From Crocinitomicaceae bacterium (GTDB taxonomy: Bacteria > Bacteroidota > Bacteroidia > Flavobacteriales_D > Crocinitomicaceae): 64,000 nucleotides of DNA. The position numbers were made by a program, and so were the translations under genes. The stretch lies in assembly GCA_023957475.1 (NCBI GenBank), contig JAMLHA010000003.1, positions 1 through 64,000 on the forward strand, written 5' to 3'. The notes below the pieces were generated by a model. The model made no database searches and was not told the origin of the DNA. It saw only the letters and a list, made by a program, of their open reading frames with translations. Of this stretch, positions 1-9,035 are shown in pieces (position 1 is the stretch's first letter; each line of letters starts with the position of its first letter).

Positions 1-145
1 AATGTACAATCGATTAAAAGAATTAGGAAAACCTGAAAGAGTCATAAAAATAGCAATCGCTAATAAACTTTTGAGGCAAGCTTTTTCAGTAGGAAAAAAT
101 AAACGATATTATAATGAAAATTTTAGTCAAAATATTTGTTTTTAA
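1..145 (+). CDS. IS110-family transposase, C-terminal fragment
   Basis: Reading in frame from base 2 gives 47 residues ending at a TAA at 143-145. The segment YNRLKELGKPERVIKIAIAN followed by KLLRQAF matches what I know of the end of IS110/IS1111 transposases: a basic helix after the transposase_20 domain in which a small residue, K-P and A-N-K-L-L recur. The rest of the gene lies upstream of the window. IS110 enzymes are DEDD/serine recombinases guided by a bridge RNA encoded in a non-coding end of the element. Only about 100 bp separate this stop from the yggS promoter, so a long RNA-bearing right end (IS1111 style) does not fit here unless truncated. Family assignment rests on a short stretch. 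Confidence 0.7.
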   Translation, partial: MYNRLKELGKPERVIKIAIANKLLRQAFSVGKNKRYYNENFSQNICF

Positions 146-151
146 GCACAG

Positions 152-193
152 ATCATTCCGAGAAAACCGCTTCGGTTTTTGAGGAATCTTTTA
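152..193. repeat. Dispersed ATTCC/GGAAT hairpin repeat, copy 1
   Basis: Begins ATCATTCCGA and ends GAGGAATCTTTTA, enclosing a hairpin AAAACCG-CTT-CGGTTTT. The same outer sequences recur at 43092-43124 around a different core. It directly follows the transposase stop codon and could act as its terminator. Confidence 0.5.
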
Positions 194-244
194 TTTTAAT
201 ACAATTACTTTCTATCTAAATGCACAACGGGTTATAAATTATTG

Positions 245-252
245 TATCTTTG
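245..252 (+). promoter_or_regulatory. -7 promoter box for yggS
   Basis: TATCTTTG matches the Bacteroidota -7 consensus TAnnTTTG. Only 7 nt separate it from the ATG at 260, so the transcript would be leaderless or nearly so. Confidence 0.6.
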
Positions 253-259
253 AATTATT

Positions 260-916
260 ATGAATTACGAAGAAATTTTTAAAACAATTCCATCACATGT
301 TACGTTGGTTGCAGTATCAAAAACGAAACCAGTTGAAGATATTTTAGCCATTTACAACAAAGGACAACGTGTTTTTGGGGAAAATAAAGTGCAAGAAATG
401 TGTGATAAACAAGCACAACTGCCTACGGATATACAATGGCATCTTATTGGTCACTTACAGACAAATAAAGTAAAGTACATCGCTCCATTTGTAACAATGA
501 TTCATGCTGTAGATAGCCTAAAATTACTTCAAGAAATAAATAAACAAGCACAAAAAAACAATCGAACAATCGATTGTCTGCTTCAATTTCACATTGCTGA
601 AGAAGAAACTAAATTTGGTTTAAACAAAGATGAAGCAATAGAATTATTGGAATCTTCTGAGTTTCAAGAATTAAAAAACATTCAAATTCGCGGAGTGATG
701 GGAATGGCAACATTTACTGATAACACTTCCAGTATTCGCAAGGAATTCGGGGCACTTGTTGATCAGTTCAATTATTTAAAAGAAACTTATTTTTCCAATC
801 AACCTTCATTTGACACTCGTTCTATGGGGATGAGTGGGGATTATGAAATAGCTATTGAAGAAGGTAGTACAATGGTCAGAATAGGTAGTTTAATTTTTGG
901 AACAAGAATGGTGTGA
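260..916 (+). CDS. yggS: YggS/PLPBP family pyridoxal-phosphate-binding protein
   Basis: A complete 218-residue member of the PLP homeostasis protein family (COG0325), a cytosolic single-domain TIM barrel like the N-terminal part of alanine racemase. It carries PLP but has no known catalytic activity and buffers vitamin B6. Visible signatures are VAVSKTK with the PLP lysine at about residue 21, FGENKVQEM, WHLIGHLQTNKVKY, and the phosphate-binding C-terminal SMGMSGDYEIAIEEGST followed by VRIGSLIFG. Length is typical. The ATG lies 8 nt after a -7 box, which makes an earlier start unlikely. It is monocistronic or co-transcribed with the small lipoprotein gene that follows 40 bp later. Confidence 0.93.
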   Translation: MNYEEIFKTIPSHVTLVAVSKTKPVEDILAIYNKGQRVFGENKVQEMCDKQAQLPTDIQWHLIGHLQTNKVKYIAPFVTMIHAVDSLKLLQEINKQAQKNNRTIDCLLQFHIAEEETKFGLNKDEAIELLESSEFQELKNIQIRGVMGMATFTDNTSSIRKEFGALVDQFNYLKETYFSNQPSFDTRSMGMSGDYEIAIEEGSTMVRIGSLIFGTRMV

Positions 917-933
917 GTATTTAAAATTATTTA

Positions 934-941
934 TAGTTTTG
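934..941 (+). promoter_or_regulatory. -7 promoter box for lipoprotein gene at 957
   Basis: TAGTTTTG matches TAnnTTTG, 15 nt before the ATG. Confidence 0.45.
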
Positions 942-956
942 TAAAAAAAAATAATC

Positions 957-1190
957 ATGAAATATCTACTTTTACTCTTTTTAATTGGTTTAATTTCTTG
1001 TTCAAAAGTACAAAATTGTGAATGTACTACTTCATGGATTGATTATACTCAATATGGCCCAGTAACTAGATATGATGTTAAATCTTATCCTGTATCTGGA
1101 AACAAAAAGAATGCTAAAACAGAATGTGATATTATTAAGACAAACACTAATTTAGGTGATGAATATTACACAGAATGTAAAGTGAAATAA
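957..1190 (+). CDS. Small lipoprotein, unknown function
   Basis: A 77-residue protein that starts with a lipoprotein signal peptide: MKYLLLLFLIGLISC, where LISC is a good lipobox and Cys15 would be lipidated. The mature part is about 60 residues, polar, with four further cysteines (NCECTT, ECDI, ECKVK), so internal disulfides in the periplasm are possible. I do not recognise a family. It has its own -7 box, and is flanked by yggS upstream and a convergent MBL hydrolase gene downstream. Confidence 0.65.
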   Translation: MKYLLLLFLIGLISCSKVQNCECTTSWIDYTQYGPVTRYDVKSYPVSGNKKNAKTECDIIKTNTNLGDEYYTECKVK

Positions 1191-1208
1191 AATTCTTCCT
1201 ATAAAAAT

Positions 1209-1994
1209 TCATATTTCTATCTGCAATCCATCATAGGCTAAATGCACATTTGGAGGTAATTCTTTTTCCACTTCATCGTGCAAACCTAATAGGTGAGAAA
1301 TATGAGTTAAATAAGCGTTTTCTGGCTGTATCAATGCAATAAAATCTAAAGCTTCTTGTAAATTGAAATGCGAAAGATGCTCTTCTCGTCTTAAAGCATT
1401 TATGATTAACACTTTTGATCCTTTTACTTTTTCAATTTCAACGTCCGCAAACGATTTAGCATCTGTGATATAGGTAAAATCCTTGTAACGAAAGCCAAGA
1501 ACTGGTAATTTATAGTGCATGGCTTCAATTGTGCTAATTGGTGCATCTGATCCTTGAATAGCAATAATAGAATTTTTATCAATAATTTCAATATCTAACA
1601 ATGGTATTCCTGGATACTTAAAAGAGGAAAAGACATACTCGTACTCGCGATGCAAGGCTTCTTCCACACGTGTATCACAATAAATTTTCATGTCTTTTTT
1701 TTGCTTGAAATTAAAAGCTCTTACATCGTCTAAACCAGCCAAATGATCCTTGTGTTGATGCGTAAAAAAGATCGCTTCAAGATGTTGTACTTTTTCACGA
1801 AGCATTTGTTGTCGAAAATCGGGACCAGTATCAATCACATAATTCAACCCATTGATGGTCAACATAATTGACGATCGGAGTCGTTTATCTTTCGGACTTT
1901 CAGATAGGCAAACAGTACAATTACAAGCAATTACAGGTACTCCTTGAGAAGTTCCTGAACCCAAAATTGTTACTGTAAAAGAAGTTTTGCTCAT
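1209..1994 (-). CDS. MBL-fold metal-dependent hydrolase, PhnP-like
   Basis: A 261-residue metallo-beta-lactamase-fold protein. The metal motif HxHxDH is THQHKDH (His79, His81, Asp83, His84). The N-terminus GSGTSQGVPVIACNCTVC holds the three cysteines (24, 26, 29) typical of PhnP-like phosphodiesterases, where they bind an extra structural zinc. Further His ligands are in EAMHYKLP and LTHISHLLG. PhnP hydrolyses cyclic phosphates; in Bacteroidota this subgroup stands alone without phosphonate genes and its substrate is unknown, so I do not assign phnP. A -7 box lies 7 nt before the start codon. Confidence 0.85.
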   Translation of the reverse strand: MSKTSFTVTILGSGTSQGVPVIACNCTVCLSESPKDKRLRSSIMLTINGLNYVIDTGPDFRQQMLREKVQHLEAIFFTHQHKDHLAGLDDVRAFNFKQKKDMKIYCDTRVEEALHREYEYVFSSFKYPGIPLLDIEIIDKNSIIAIQGSDAPISTIEAMHYKLPVLGFRYKDFTYITDAKSFADVEIEKVKGSKVLIINALRREEHLSHFNLQEALDFIALIQPENAYLTHISHLLGLHDEVEKELPPNVHLAYDGLQIEI

Positions 1995-2001
1995 CTTTTC
2001 A

Positions 2002-2009
2002 CAAATTTA
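2002..2009 (-). promoter_or_regulatory. -7 promoter box for MBL hydrolase gene
   Basis: On the minus strand this reads TAAATTTG (TAnnTTTG), 7 nt upstream of the start codon at 1994; a near-leaderless mRNA is implied. Confidence 0.5.
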
Positions 2010-2082
2010 TAATATTATTTAGATGAAAACAACACTTCATTTTGAAAAAAAGCTATTTTCTAACTTTCATCAATAGTTTTTA

Positions 2083-2090
2083 TACCTTTG
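2083..2090 (+). promoter_or_regulatory. -7 promoter box for panB
   Basis: TACCTTTG matches TAnnTTTG and overlaps an in-frame TTG at 2088. This argues that the TTG is promoter sequence and that translation begins at the ATG at 2115. Confidence 0.65.
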
Positions 2091-2114
2091 CATTTTAATT
2101 TCAAAAAACAAGTT

Positions 2115-2930
2115 ATGTCAGTTCATTCAAATATTAAGCGAATTACTACTAAAACACTAAGCGAAATGAAGTCACGTGGTGAAAAAATCACGATGTTAAC
2201 TGGTTATGATTACTCAATGGCCCGCATTATTGACACTGCTGGTATTGAAGTAATATTGGTGGGTGATTCTGCTTCAAATGTGATGGCTGGACACGAAACA
2301 ACCTTACCAATCACCTTGGATCAAATGATTTATCATGCTTCATCTGTTGTTAGAGCATGTGCAAGAGCGTTAGTAGTTGTTGACATGCCTTTTGGTTCTT
2401 ACCAAGGTAATTCTAAGGAGGCTTTGTCAAGTGCTATTCGCATTATGAAAGAATCTGGCGGACATGCTGTAAAAATGGAAGGTGGTTCAGAAATAATTGA
2501 ATCTATATCTCGCATTTTAACTGCGGGGATTCCGGTAATGGGGCATTTAGGATTAACTCCTCAATCGATTTATAAATTTGGCTCGTATGTGGTTCGAGCA
2601 AAAGAAGAAGAAGAGGCTAACCGTTTGATTCAAGATGCTAAATTATTAGAAGAAACAGGTTGTTTTGCTATTGTTTTAGAAAAAATACCTGCACATCTTG
2701 CTAAAAAAGTTGCCGAATCTGTTTCGATTCCAATTATTGGTATTGGTGCAGGAAATGGTGTAGATGGTCAAGTATTGGTTGTTCATGACATGTTGGGTAT
2801 CAACAATGAATTTAATCCTCGATTCTTGAGAAAATACAACAACTTATACGAACAAATGATGACTTCATTTTCTCGCTACATAGAAGATGTGAAGTCTGGT
2901 GATTTTCCTAACGAAGAAGAGCAATATTAA
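2115..2930 (+). CDS. panB: 3-methyl-2-oxobutanoate hydroxymethyltransferase
   Basis: The first committed enzyme of pantothenate (coenzyme A) synthesis: it adds a hydroxymethyl group from 5,10-methylene-THF to alpha-ketoisovalerate. 271 residues with clear PanB signatures: [20 protein letters not shown] followed by [35 protein letters not shown] and [20 protein letters not shown]. The Mg ligands would be the Asp of VGDS and the Asp of VVDMP. The start at 2115 gives [12 protein letters not shown], which fits the family; an upstream TTG lies in the promoter box. The stop codon overlaps the next ATG by one base (TAATG), so panB is translationally coupled to the pseudouridine synthase gene. Confidence 0.96.
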   Translation: MSVHSNIKRITTKTLSEMKSRGEKITMLTGYDYSMARIIDTAGIEVILVGDSASNVMAGHETTLPITLDQMIYHASSVVRACARALVVVDMPFGSYQGNSKEALSSAIRIMKESGGHAVKMEGGSEIIESISRILTAGIPVMGHLGLTPQSIYKFGSYVVRAKEEEEANRLIQDAKLLEETGCFAIVLEKIPAHLAKKVAESVSIPIIGIGAGNGVDGQVLVVHDMLGINNEFNPRFLRKYNNLYEQMMTSFSRYIEDVKSGDFPNEEEQY

Positions 2931-3634
2931 TGTCATTATCAGACAAATACAACTTAGAAATACTTCACGAAGACAATCATACGATTGTAGTGAACAAAAA
3001 AGCATCTGATATTGTTCAAGGCGACAAAACTGGTGACGAGACATTGCCCGATCGAATAAAGAAGTATTTAAAAGAAAAATACCAAAAGCCTGGTAATGTT
3101 TTTTGTGGGGTCGTTCATCGTTTGGATAGGCCCACAAGTGGTGCTTTAGTATTTGCAAGAACAAGTAAATCGTTGGAGCGATTAAACTCCCAGTTTAGAG
3201 AAAAAGAAACAAAAAAAACTTATTGGGCAATCGTTGAGAATAAACCTTCAAAAGCAGCTGAGCAATTAATCAATTGGTTGGTGAAAAATGAAAAGCAAAA
3301 CAAGTCTTATGTTGTAAGTGAAAATGACAAAAATGCAAAAAGAGCTGTTTTATCCTATCACCTACTCCATTCATCCGATAAATATCACTTATTAGAAGTT
3401 GAATTAGAAACTGGTCGCCATCACCAAATTAGATGTCAATTAGCCCATATCGGATGTATCATTAAAGGAGATTTAAAATACGGAGCAAAAAGAAGTAATC
3501 CCGATGGTTCTATTAGTCTGCATGCAAGAAAATTAGAATTTACGCACCCAACAACTAAAGAAATTATCAAGATAACTGCACCAGTACCAAAAGACAATCT
3601 ATGGATTTATTTTGAGGAGATTGTTCAAGGATAA
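2930..3634 (+). CDS. RluA-family 23S rRNA/tRNA pseudouridine synthase
   Basis: A 234-residue RluA/RluD-type pseudouridine synthase without the N-terminal S4 domain. The catalytic motif HRLDRPTSG contains Asp66, and the downstream motif GRHHQIRCQLAHIG is the conserved uridine-pocket segment. It converts specific uridines in RNA to pseudouridine; the exact target cannot be told from sequence. It overlaps panB by one nucleotide and must share its transcript. A hairpin spans its stop codon. Confidence 0.9.
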   Translation: MSLSDKYNLEILHEDNHTIVVNKKASDIVQGDKTGDETLPDRIKKYLKEKYQKPGNVFCGVVHRLDRPTSGALVFARTSKSLERLNSQFREKETKKTYWAIVENKPSKAAEQLINWLVKNEKQNKSYVVSENDKNAKRAVLSYHLLHSSDKYHLLEVELETGRHHQIRCQLAHIGCIIKGDLKYGAKRSNPDGSISLHARKLEFTHPTTKEIIKITAPVPKDNLWIYFEEIVQG

Positions 3635-3643
3635 ACAATCTCC
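3616..3643 (+). terminator. Weak hairpin over stop codon of pseudouridine synthase gene
   Basis: GGAGATTGTT and AACAATCTCC pair perfectly (10 bp, 8-nt loop) around the stop codon at 3632-3634. There is no T-run directly after it, so termination is uncertain. Confidence 0.35.
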
Positions 3644-3680
3644 ATCAATATCTTTAAAAAGTTTATAATACTATTTCAAT

Positions 3681-4826
3681 TTAAGGTCTGAATGATTTTA
3701 ATCCTAAAAAGCGTGGTTCACAAACAACCTTTCCACTTTTATTGATAATTCCCCATTTCCCATCTTTTTTCACAACAGCAAAGCCATCGTTAAATTCTGA
3801 AATTGCTTGATATGTTGGCTCTACTACTGTTTTCCCGGAAGCATCAACGATTCCCCACAATTTACCTAAACGAACCAATCCAACACCTTCATTAAAATCA
3901 TCTACATGTTCATATTTAGCTGGGACTAGCCATTTTCCTTCTTTATCCAAATATCCCCATCTACCTTCTTCACCTGCAACTGCAACACCTTCAATAAATT
4001 TCTTTATTGATGTATTTACAGATGTTATAATTTCGGTGCCATCTTCTTTAATGATAAGAGTTTGCTTCTCAACCTTAGCAATACTTCTTTTTGAAACAGG
4101 ATCAAAATTTGATACAAAAGTATATTTTGAATTAATTACTTGATCGCCTTTTTTATTGATATAACCAAGTTTATTGTCATATCCTCTCACCCATGCCAAA
4201 CCATTAGAAAAATCACCAACTCCTTTATATTTTGGTTGGATAACAATCTCTCCTTTCACATTGATAAAACCACATCTACCATCAATTCCCACAAAAGAGG
4301 CATAACCTTCACTAAATTTACCTATTGATTTAAAGCTATTTTGCAACTGATTAACTTTTCCATCGGAACACAAAATAAACCAAATACTTCCAATTGTAGC
4401 AGTTGCACAACCGTCATTAAATTTAGAGATTCTATCGTAACCTGGATTGAACAAGACTTTTCCATTAGCATCAATAACACCCCATTTTTTATTAACAGCC
4501 ATTAAAAAATATTCACCTGGTTTATTGCCTTTATCATAAATGTACTTAATATGCGTAATTACACCAGGAATTTGAGTAGCAATCTCTTCATCCTTCATAT
4601 TAATTAGCTTAAATCTTTTTTCAGTAGCTACATAAACACCAGCCACTCCGCTTTTAGTCACATTGGTTGGATGAGTATATTTTGGAACAAGCACCTCATC
4701 TCCTTTATTATCAACAAAACCCCATATTTTATTATCATAAGAAAAAGGAGTTATCAATCGTTGAGCGAAAGATGTTGCCGAAAAAAACACAATTGTTAAA
4801 ACAGCTACAAAGCGATAAAAATTCAT
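3681..4826 (-). CDS. Secreted WG-repeat protein
   Basis: 381 residues: an N-terminal signal peptide (to about residue 21, ending in SFAQ) followed by about eight copies of the WG_beta_rep motif, for example WGFVDNKGDEVLVPKY, WGYLDKEGKWLVPAKY, WGIVDASGKTVVEPTY and WGIINKSGKVVCEPRF. Each unit of about 50 residues forms beta strands. WG-repeat proteins are common and mostly uncharacterised in Bacteroidota; they are periplasmic or surface proteins thought to mediate protein contacts. No lipobox and no T9SS tail, so a periplasmic location is inferred. A smaller relative is at 29444-29944. Confidence 0.9.
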   Translation of the reverse strand: MNFYRFVAVLTIVFFSATSFAQRLITPFSYDNKIWGFVDNKGDEVLVPKYTHPTNVTKSGVAGVYVATEKRFKLINMKDEEIATQIPGVITHIKYIYDKGNKPGEYFLMAVNKKWGVIDANGKVLFNPGYDRISKFNDGCATATIGSIWFILCSDGKVNQLQNSFKSIGKFSEGYASFVGIDGRCGFINVKGEIVIQPKYKGVGDFSNGLAWVRGYDNKLGYINKKGDQVINSKYTFVSNFDPVSKRSIAKVEKQTLIIKEDGTEIITSVNTSIKKFIEGVAVAGEEGRWGYLDKEGKWLVPAKYEHVDDFNEGVGLVRLGKLWGIVDASGKTVVEPTYQAISEFNDGFAVVKKDGKWGIINKSGKVVCEPRFLGLKSFRP

Positions 4827-4948
4827 ATTAAAAAAATTTAAACGTTAAATAATCATATTAATTAGGCAACTAAAATACAAAATATTTGTCATTATCAATA
4901 AGTTATTTGTATTTTTATAGTTTAAAATTACCTTGATAATTACTCAAA

Positions 4949-7900
4949 ATGAAAAAATTTGCTTTCATTTTTGTATTTTTTCTATGCATATCTGAAGTTT
5001 TTTCTCAGGATAATACGGTATGGCTCCACCCCAATAAAGGTCAGTGGCATGACAACATCCTCTATCAGATAAATTTATCAGGTGGGAAAATGTATATAGA
5101 AGCCGATGGTTTTAAGTATCATTTTTATGAAAATCCTAGAAAAGATCACGATCATTCTCATACAAATTCAACATCCAACAATTTAGAATCATTGAAGCAA
5201 CATGTGGTAAAAAGTACATTTATAGGTAGTAATTGGAACAATCAATTGATAGAATCAAACATAAGTTCCTTCTATGAAAATTATTTTATTGGCAATGATC
5301 CTTCCAAATGGAAATCGCACATATTTAATATTGGAAAAACAACCTTGAGCAATTTTTATCCCTCTATCGATTTATTGATTGATGGCTCAAACGAACAATT
5401 AAAATATTCATTTATTGTAGCACCAAATCAAAATCCCCATCAAATAAAATGGAAAATAGAAGGTGCTAATTCAATGAATATAGACAAAGAAGGAAATCTA
5501 ATCTACTCAACAACACTTGGTGAAATTAAGGAAACAAAACCCATTGCTTGGACTCTAAAAAATGGTCATAAAACACTCGTACCAATCAACTATAAAATAA
5601 CCCACCATACTATTCAATATGAATTTCCAAATGGATACGCTTCATCTGACACATTGGTGATTGATCCATATCTGGTCTTTTCTACATTCACAGGCTCTAC
5701 AACGGATAATTGGGGAATGACAGCAACACCTGGTCCTAACGGTGAATTGTATGCAGGAGGAATTAGTTTTGGAGCAGGTTATCCAACCACAACAGGTGCT
5801 TTTGACACTTCATACAACGGTGGGACAAACCATAACAATATTACTGGATTTGATGTTGCTATTTCTAAATTTAGTGCAGATGGAACGCAATTATTGTTCT
5901 CAACTTATTTAGGTGGCTCGTCCAATGAATTACCCGAAAGTATGATTGCTACCCATACAGGAGATTTATACGTAATGGGTATAACAGCCTCTGTAAATTT
6001 TCCGTTGGGAGCTTCTCCATATCAAAGTTCTTTTGCAGGTGGGTCAACAGCTACCGAAAATTCACTTCGATTTGTTGGCTCTGATATTTTTGTTGCAAAA
6101 TTTAATTCATCAGGAACGCAATTACTAGCATCTACCTATATTGGAGGCAGTGAAAATGATGGATTAAACACCAGTACGCTTAATTACAATTACGGCGATC
6201 AATTCAGAGGAGAAATTATTTTACATGGAAATGACATCCTTGTTGCTTCCCACTCTAGATCCTCTAATTTTCCGATTACAAATACATCTTCCCTATCTGG
6301 CCCACAAGATATTGTTGTGTTTAAAATGAATGCTAACTTATCTCAATTAATCTGGTCTTCATTTTATGGAGGTACAGGGTATGAAACTGGTAACTCTATT
6401 GCGCTATCTTCAACTGGTTTTGCATACATAGCTGGAGGATCTTCATCTGCTGATTTTATTTTAAATGGCGAAGATTCTTCGTTTAATGGTGATCGAGATG
6501 GTATAGTCTTAAAAATAAACGTATCAACTGGCGACATCGTGAATGGCACATTTATTGGTAAAATTGGCTATGATCAATGTTATTTTGTTAGCTTGGACGT
6601 GAATGATGAAGTGTATGTCTTTGGGCAAAGCTCTTCTCCTTGGGCAATTACCCCAGGCAAATATGGAAACCCAAATTCTGGTCAATTTATCCGTAAATAT
6701 GATGCAAATCTAACAACAGAATTATGGACAACAACAATTGGAGCTGGAACTACCCATCCAGAAATTTCTCCAACTGCTTTTTTAATTTCAGATTGTTTTG
6801 ATATATTTTTCTCTGGTTGGGGAGGCGTTGTAAATGTAAACGGAAGTCAAGCTGCTTACAGTTCTTCAAATGGCTTTCCTGTCACATCGGATGCGTATCA
6901 GTCCACAACAAATGGTTCTAACTTTTATTTAGGAATTCTTAGTCAAGATGCAACGAATTTAGTTTATGGAACATATATGGGTGGAGTTAACGGATATTAC
7001 AATCATGTTGATGGAGGAACTTGTCGTTTTGATAAATCAGGAGCTGTATATCACGCTGTTTGTGCTGCTTGTTCTGGAATGCCAAATGGTTTTACAACAA
7101 CGCCTGGTGTTTGGTCAACAACAAACAATAGTAGTAACTGCAATCTTGCTGCATTCAAATTTCAAATGGGAATGCCTTATTCCTTAAGTGCTAATTCAAC
7201 TGTTTGCAATGGTAGTTCTATTCAACTCAATGCTACAGGTGGCGTAAGTTATACATGGTCTCCAGCTAGCTCTCTAAACAATCCGAATATTCCCAATCCA
7301 ATAGCCACACCAACAGAAACAACCGTTTATTATGTTAGCATGAACTTTAATGCTGGATGTGCCATTGAAGACTCTATTATTGTAGAAGTAGTCAACGAAC
7401 CTATCATCGATTTAGATAATACTGCTTTGATGTGTAAGAACGATACGACTCAACTAACAGCAAGTGGAGGAACAACATACAATTGGTATCCCAATAATTA
7501 CATTAATACTACTACAACATCTTCTGTATTGGTTTCTCCTCCTACTAGTATGTACTATTATGTAACTGTCGGTAATGAATGTTTTGAAAGAACAGATAGT
7601 ATTTATGTTACCGTCAATCCTCTACCAGAAATTATTTTAGTTGATGACACAATAATTTGTAAAGGAGCAAGTGTCACATTAGTCCCTGAGGGGAATATGC
7701 AACCATCATGGACGACAGATAACACATTAATTTCCAATACCAACGGAAGTGCAACAGCAACTCCAAACACAGCTCAATATTACTATGTCACTGGAACAGA
7801 CATTAATGGATGTCAAAATTTAGACTCCGTAAAAGTGAATTTCTACGATACACCTGATTTATCAGTATCTCCTGACACAAGTATATGCTTTGGCACATCA

Positions 7901-9031
7901 ATACCCCTCAATGCAACAGGTGCTGATAGCTACCAATGGTCACCTACTTCATCGTTGACAGGAGCAAATACTTCTCATCCAACAGCAACACCTTCATCAC
8001 CAACAACATATAACGTAGTGGCTATTTATGGTGATAACTGTCAACTCAAAGACAGTGTTAAAATTGGCATATTGTATCTACCTGTACCTATTGTACCTGA
8101 TACCATTTATGCTTGTTACGGAGAGCCAAAAACAATTGAAGTTAGTGGCGCTGAAACTTATAGTTGGTCACCACCTACATATTTAAACACAGCTTATGGA
8201 CCAATAGTACAAGCTACCGTTTATGGGGATATTACCTACCATGTTTCATTTACAAATTCTTGTGGTACAGTTATAAAAGATGTGGATATTGTATCGATAT
8301 CCCCACATGTTGAAGCATTTAAAGACACCATTGTATGTCCAGGAGAAGAAGTACAACTTTTTGCAACAGGAGCCACGTATTATTCTTGGTATCCAACAGC
8401 TGGTTTATCCAACAGCCACACTTCATCCATACATATTATTCCGACTGCACCTACATTATATACAGTCATAGGAGTAGATACTTATGGATGCTCTATGATG
8501 GATTCCGTTTTTGTTGATTTATATCCAAAACCATTCATTGCTGCAAGTTCAGATCAATACTTATTTGAGGGAGATACTGCTGAAATTTATGCAATAACAA
8601 ATAACAGTGGTACAATTTATTGGAGTCCTTCAGAATATTTATCATGTGTGATGTGCAATGAAGCGATTGCATACCCTCCAACAGATTATCACTACACAGT
8701 TACAATTATTGATGAAAATGGTTGCAAAGCAGCTGATGATTTATGGATTTATTTCAAACCTTTGATTTATGTACCAAATACATTTACCCCTAATGGTGAT
8801 GGATTCAACAATTTCTTCATGGCAAAAGGTGGAAACATTTCTGATTTTGAAATGTACCTATTTGACCGTTGGGGGCAACTAATTTTCACATCCGATGATA
8901 TAAACATTGGGTGGGATGGCTCATACAAAGGAAAAATGTGTCAAGATGGCACATATACGTGGAAAATCGCGTATAAAGACCGTCAAAGTAATGAATACAA
9001 GATTGTTGGGCATGTAAATCTTATCCGATAA
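4949..9031 (+). CDS. Large T9SS-secreted protein: DUF7948-like, SBBP propeller, Ig-like repeats, type-B sorting domain
   Basis: 1360 residues. Order: signal peptide (1-19, ending FSQ); a DUF7948-like N-terminal region (about 22-240, starting WLHPNKGQWHDNILYQI); SBBP-type beta-propeller repeats (about 245-690, with recurring LLFSTYLGGS and LASTYIGGSENDG units); about seven Cys-containing Ig/PKD-like modules with SY.WSP motifs (about 700-1250); and a C-terminal gliding-motility-associated domain beginning NTFTPNGDGFNN and ending in WKIAYKD and a beta strand. That last domain is the type-B T9SS sorting signal, so the protein is exported across the outer membrane. Probably an adhesin or matrix protein; no catalytic domain seen. 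Its stop is 4 bp from the convergent next gene. Confidence 0.92.
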   Translation: MKKFAFIFVFFLCISEVFSQDNTVWLHPNKGQWHDNILYQINLSGGKMYIEADGFKYHFYENPRKDHDHSHTNSTSNNLESLKQHVVKSTFIGSNWNNQLIESNISSFYENYFIGNDPSKWKSHIFNIGKTTLSNFYPSIDLLIDGSNEQLKYSFIVAPNQNPHQIKWKIEGANSMNIDKEGNLIYSTTLGEIKETKPIAWTLKNGHKTLVPINYKITHHTIQYEFPNGYASSDTLVIDPYLVFSTFTGSTTDNWGMTATPGPNGELYAGGISFGAGYPTTTGAFDTSYNGGTNHNNITGFDVAISKFSADGTQLLFSTYLGGSSNELPESMIATHTGDLYVMGITASVNFPLGASPYQSSFAGGSTATENSLRFVGSDIFVAKFNSSGTQLLASTYIGGSENDGLNTSTLNYNYGDQFRGEIILHGNDILVASHSRSSNFPITNTSSLSGPQDIVVFKMNANLSQLIWSSFYGGTGYETGNSIALSSTGFAYIAGGSSSADFILNGEDSSFNGDRDGIVLKINVSTGDIVNGTFIGKIGYDQCYFVSLDVNDEVYVFGQSSSPWAITPGKYGNPNSGQFIRKYDANLTTELWTTTIGAGTTHPEISPTAFLISDCFDIFFSGWGGVVNVNGSQAAYSSSNGFPVTSDAYQSTTNGSNFYLGILSQDATNLVYGTYMGGVNGYYNHVDGGTCRFDKSGAVYHAVCAACSGMPNGFTTTPGVWSTTNNSSNCNLAAFKFQMGMPYSLSANSTVCNGSSIQLNATGGVSYTWSPASSLNNPNIPNPIATPTETTVYYVSMNFNAGCAIEDSIIVEVVNEPIIDLDNTALMCKNDTTQLTASGGTTYNWYPNNYINTTTTSSVLVSPPTSMYYYVTVGNECFERTDSIYVTVNPLPEIILVDDTIICKGASVTLVPEGNMQPSWTTDNTLISNTNGSATATPNTAQYYYVTGTDINGCQNLDSVKVNFYDTPDLSVSPDTSICFGTSIPLNATGADSYQWSPTSSLTGANTSHPTATPSSPTTYNVVAIYGDNCQLKDSVKIGILYLPVPIVPDTIYACYGEPKTIEVSGAETYSWSPPTYLNTAYGPIVQATVYGDITYHVSFTNSCGTVIKDVDIVSISPHVEAFKDTIVCPGEEVQLFATGATYYSWYPTAGLSNSHTSSIHIIPTAPTLYTVIGVDTYGCSMMDSVFVDLYPKPFIAASSDQYLFEGDTAEIYAITNNSGTIYWSPSEYLSCVMCNEAIAYPPTDYHYTVTIIDENGCKAADDLWIYFKPLIYVPNTFTPNGDGFNNFFMAKGGNISDFEMYLFDRWGQLIFTSDDINIGWDGSYKGKMCQDGTYTWKIAYKDRQSNEYKIVGHVNLIR

Positions 9032-9035
9032 CTCA

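Noticed and set aside
2865..3164. A 99-codon minus-strand reading frame
   Set aside because: It lies inside panB and the pseudouridine synthase genes, both clearly coding on the plus strand.
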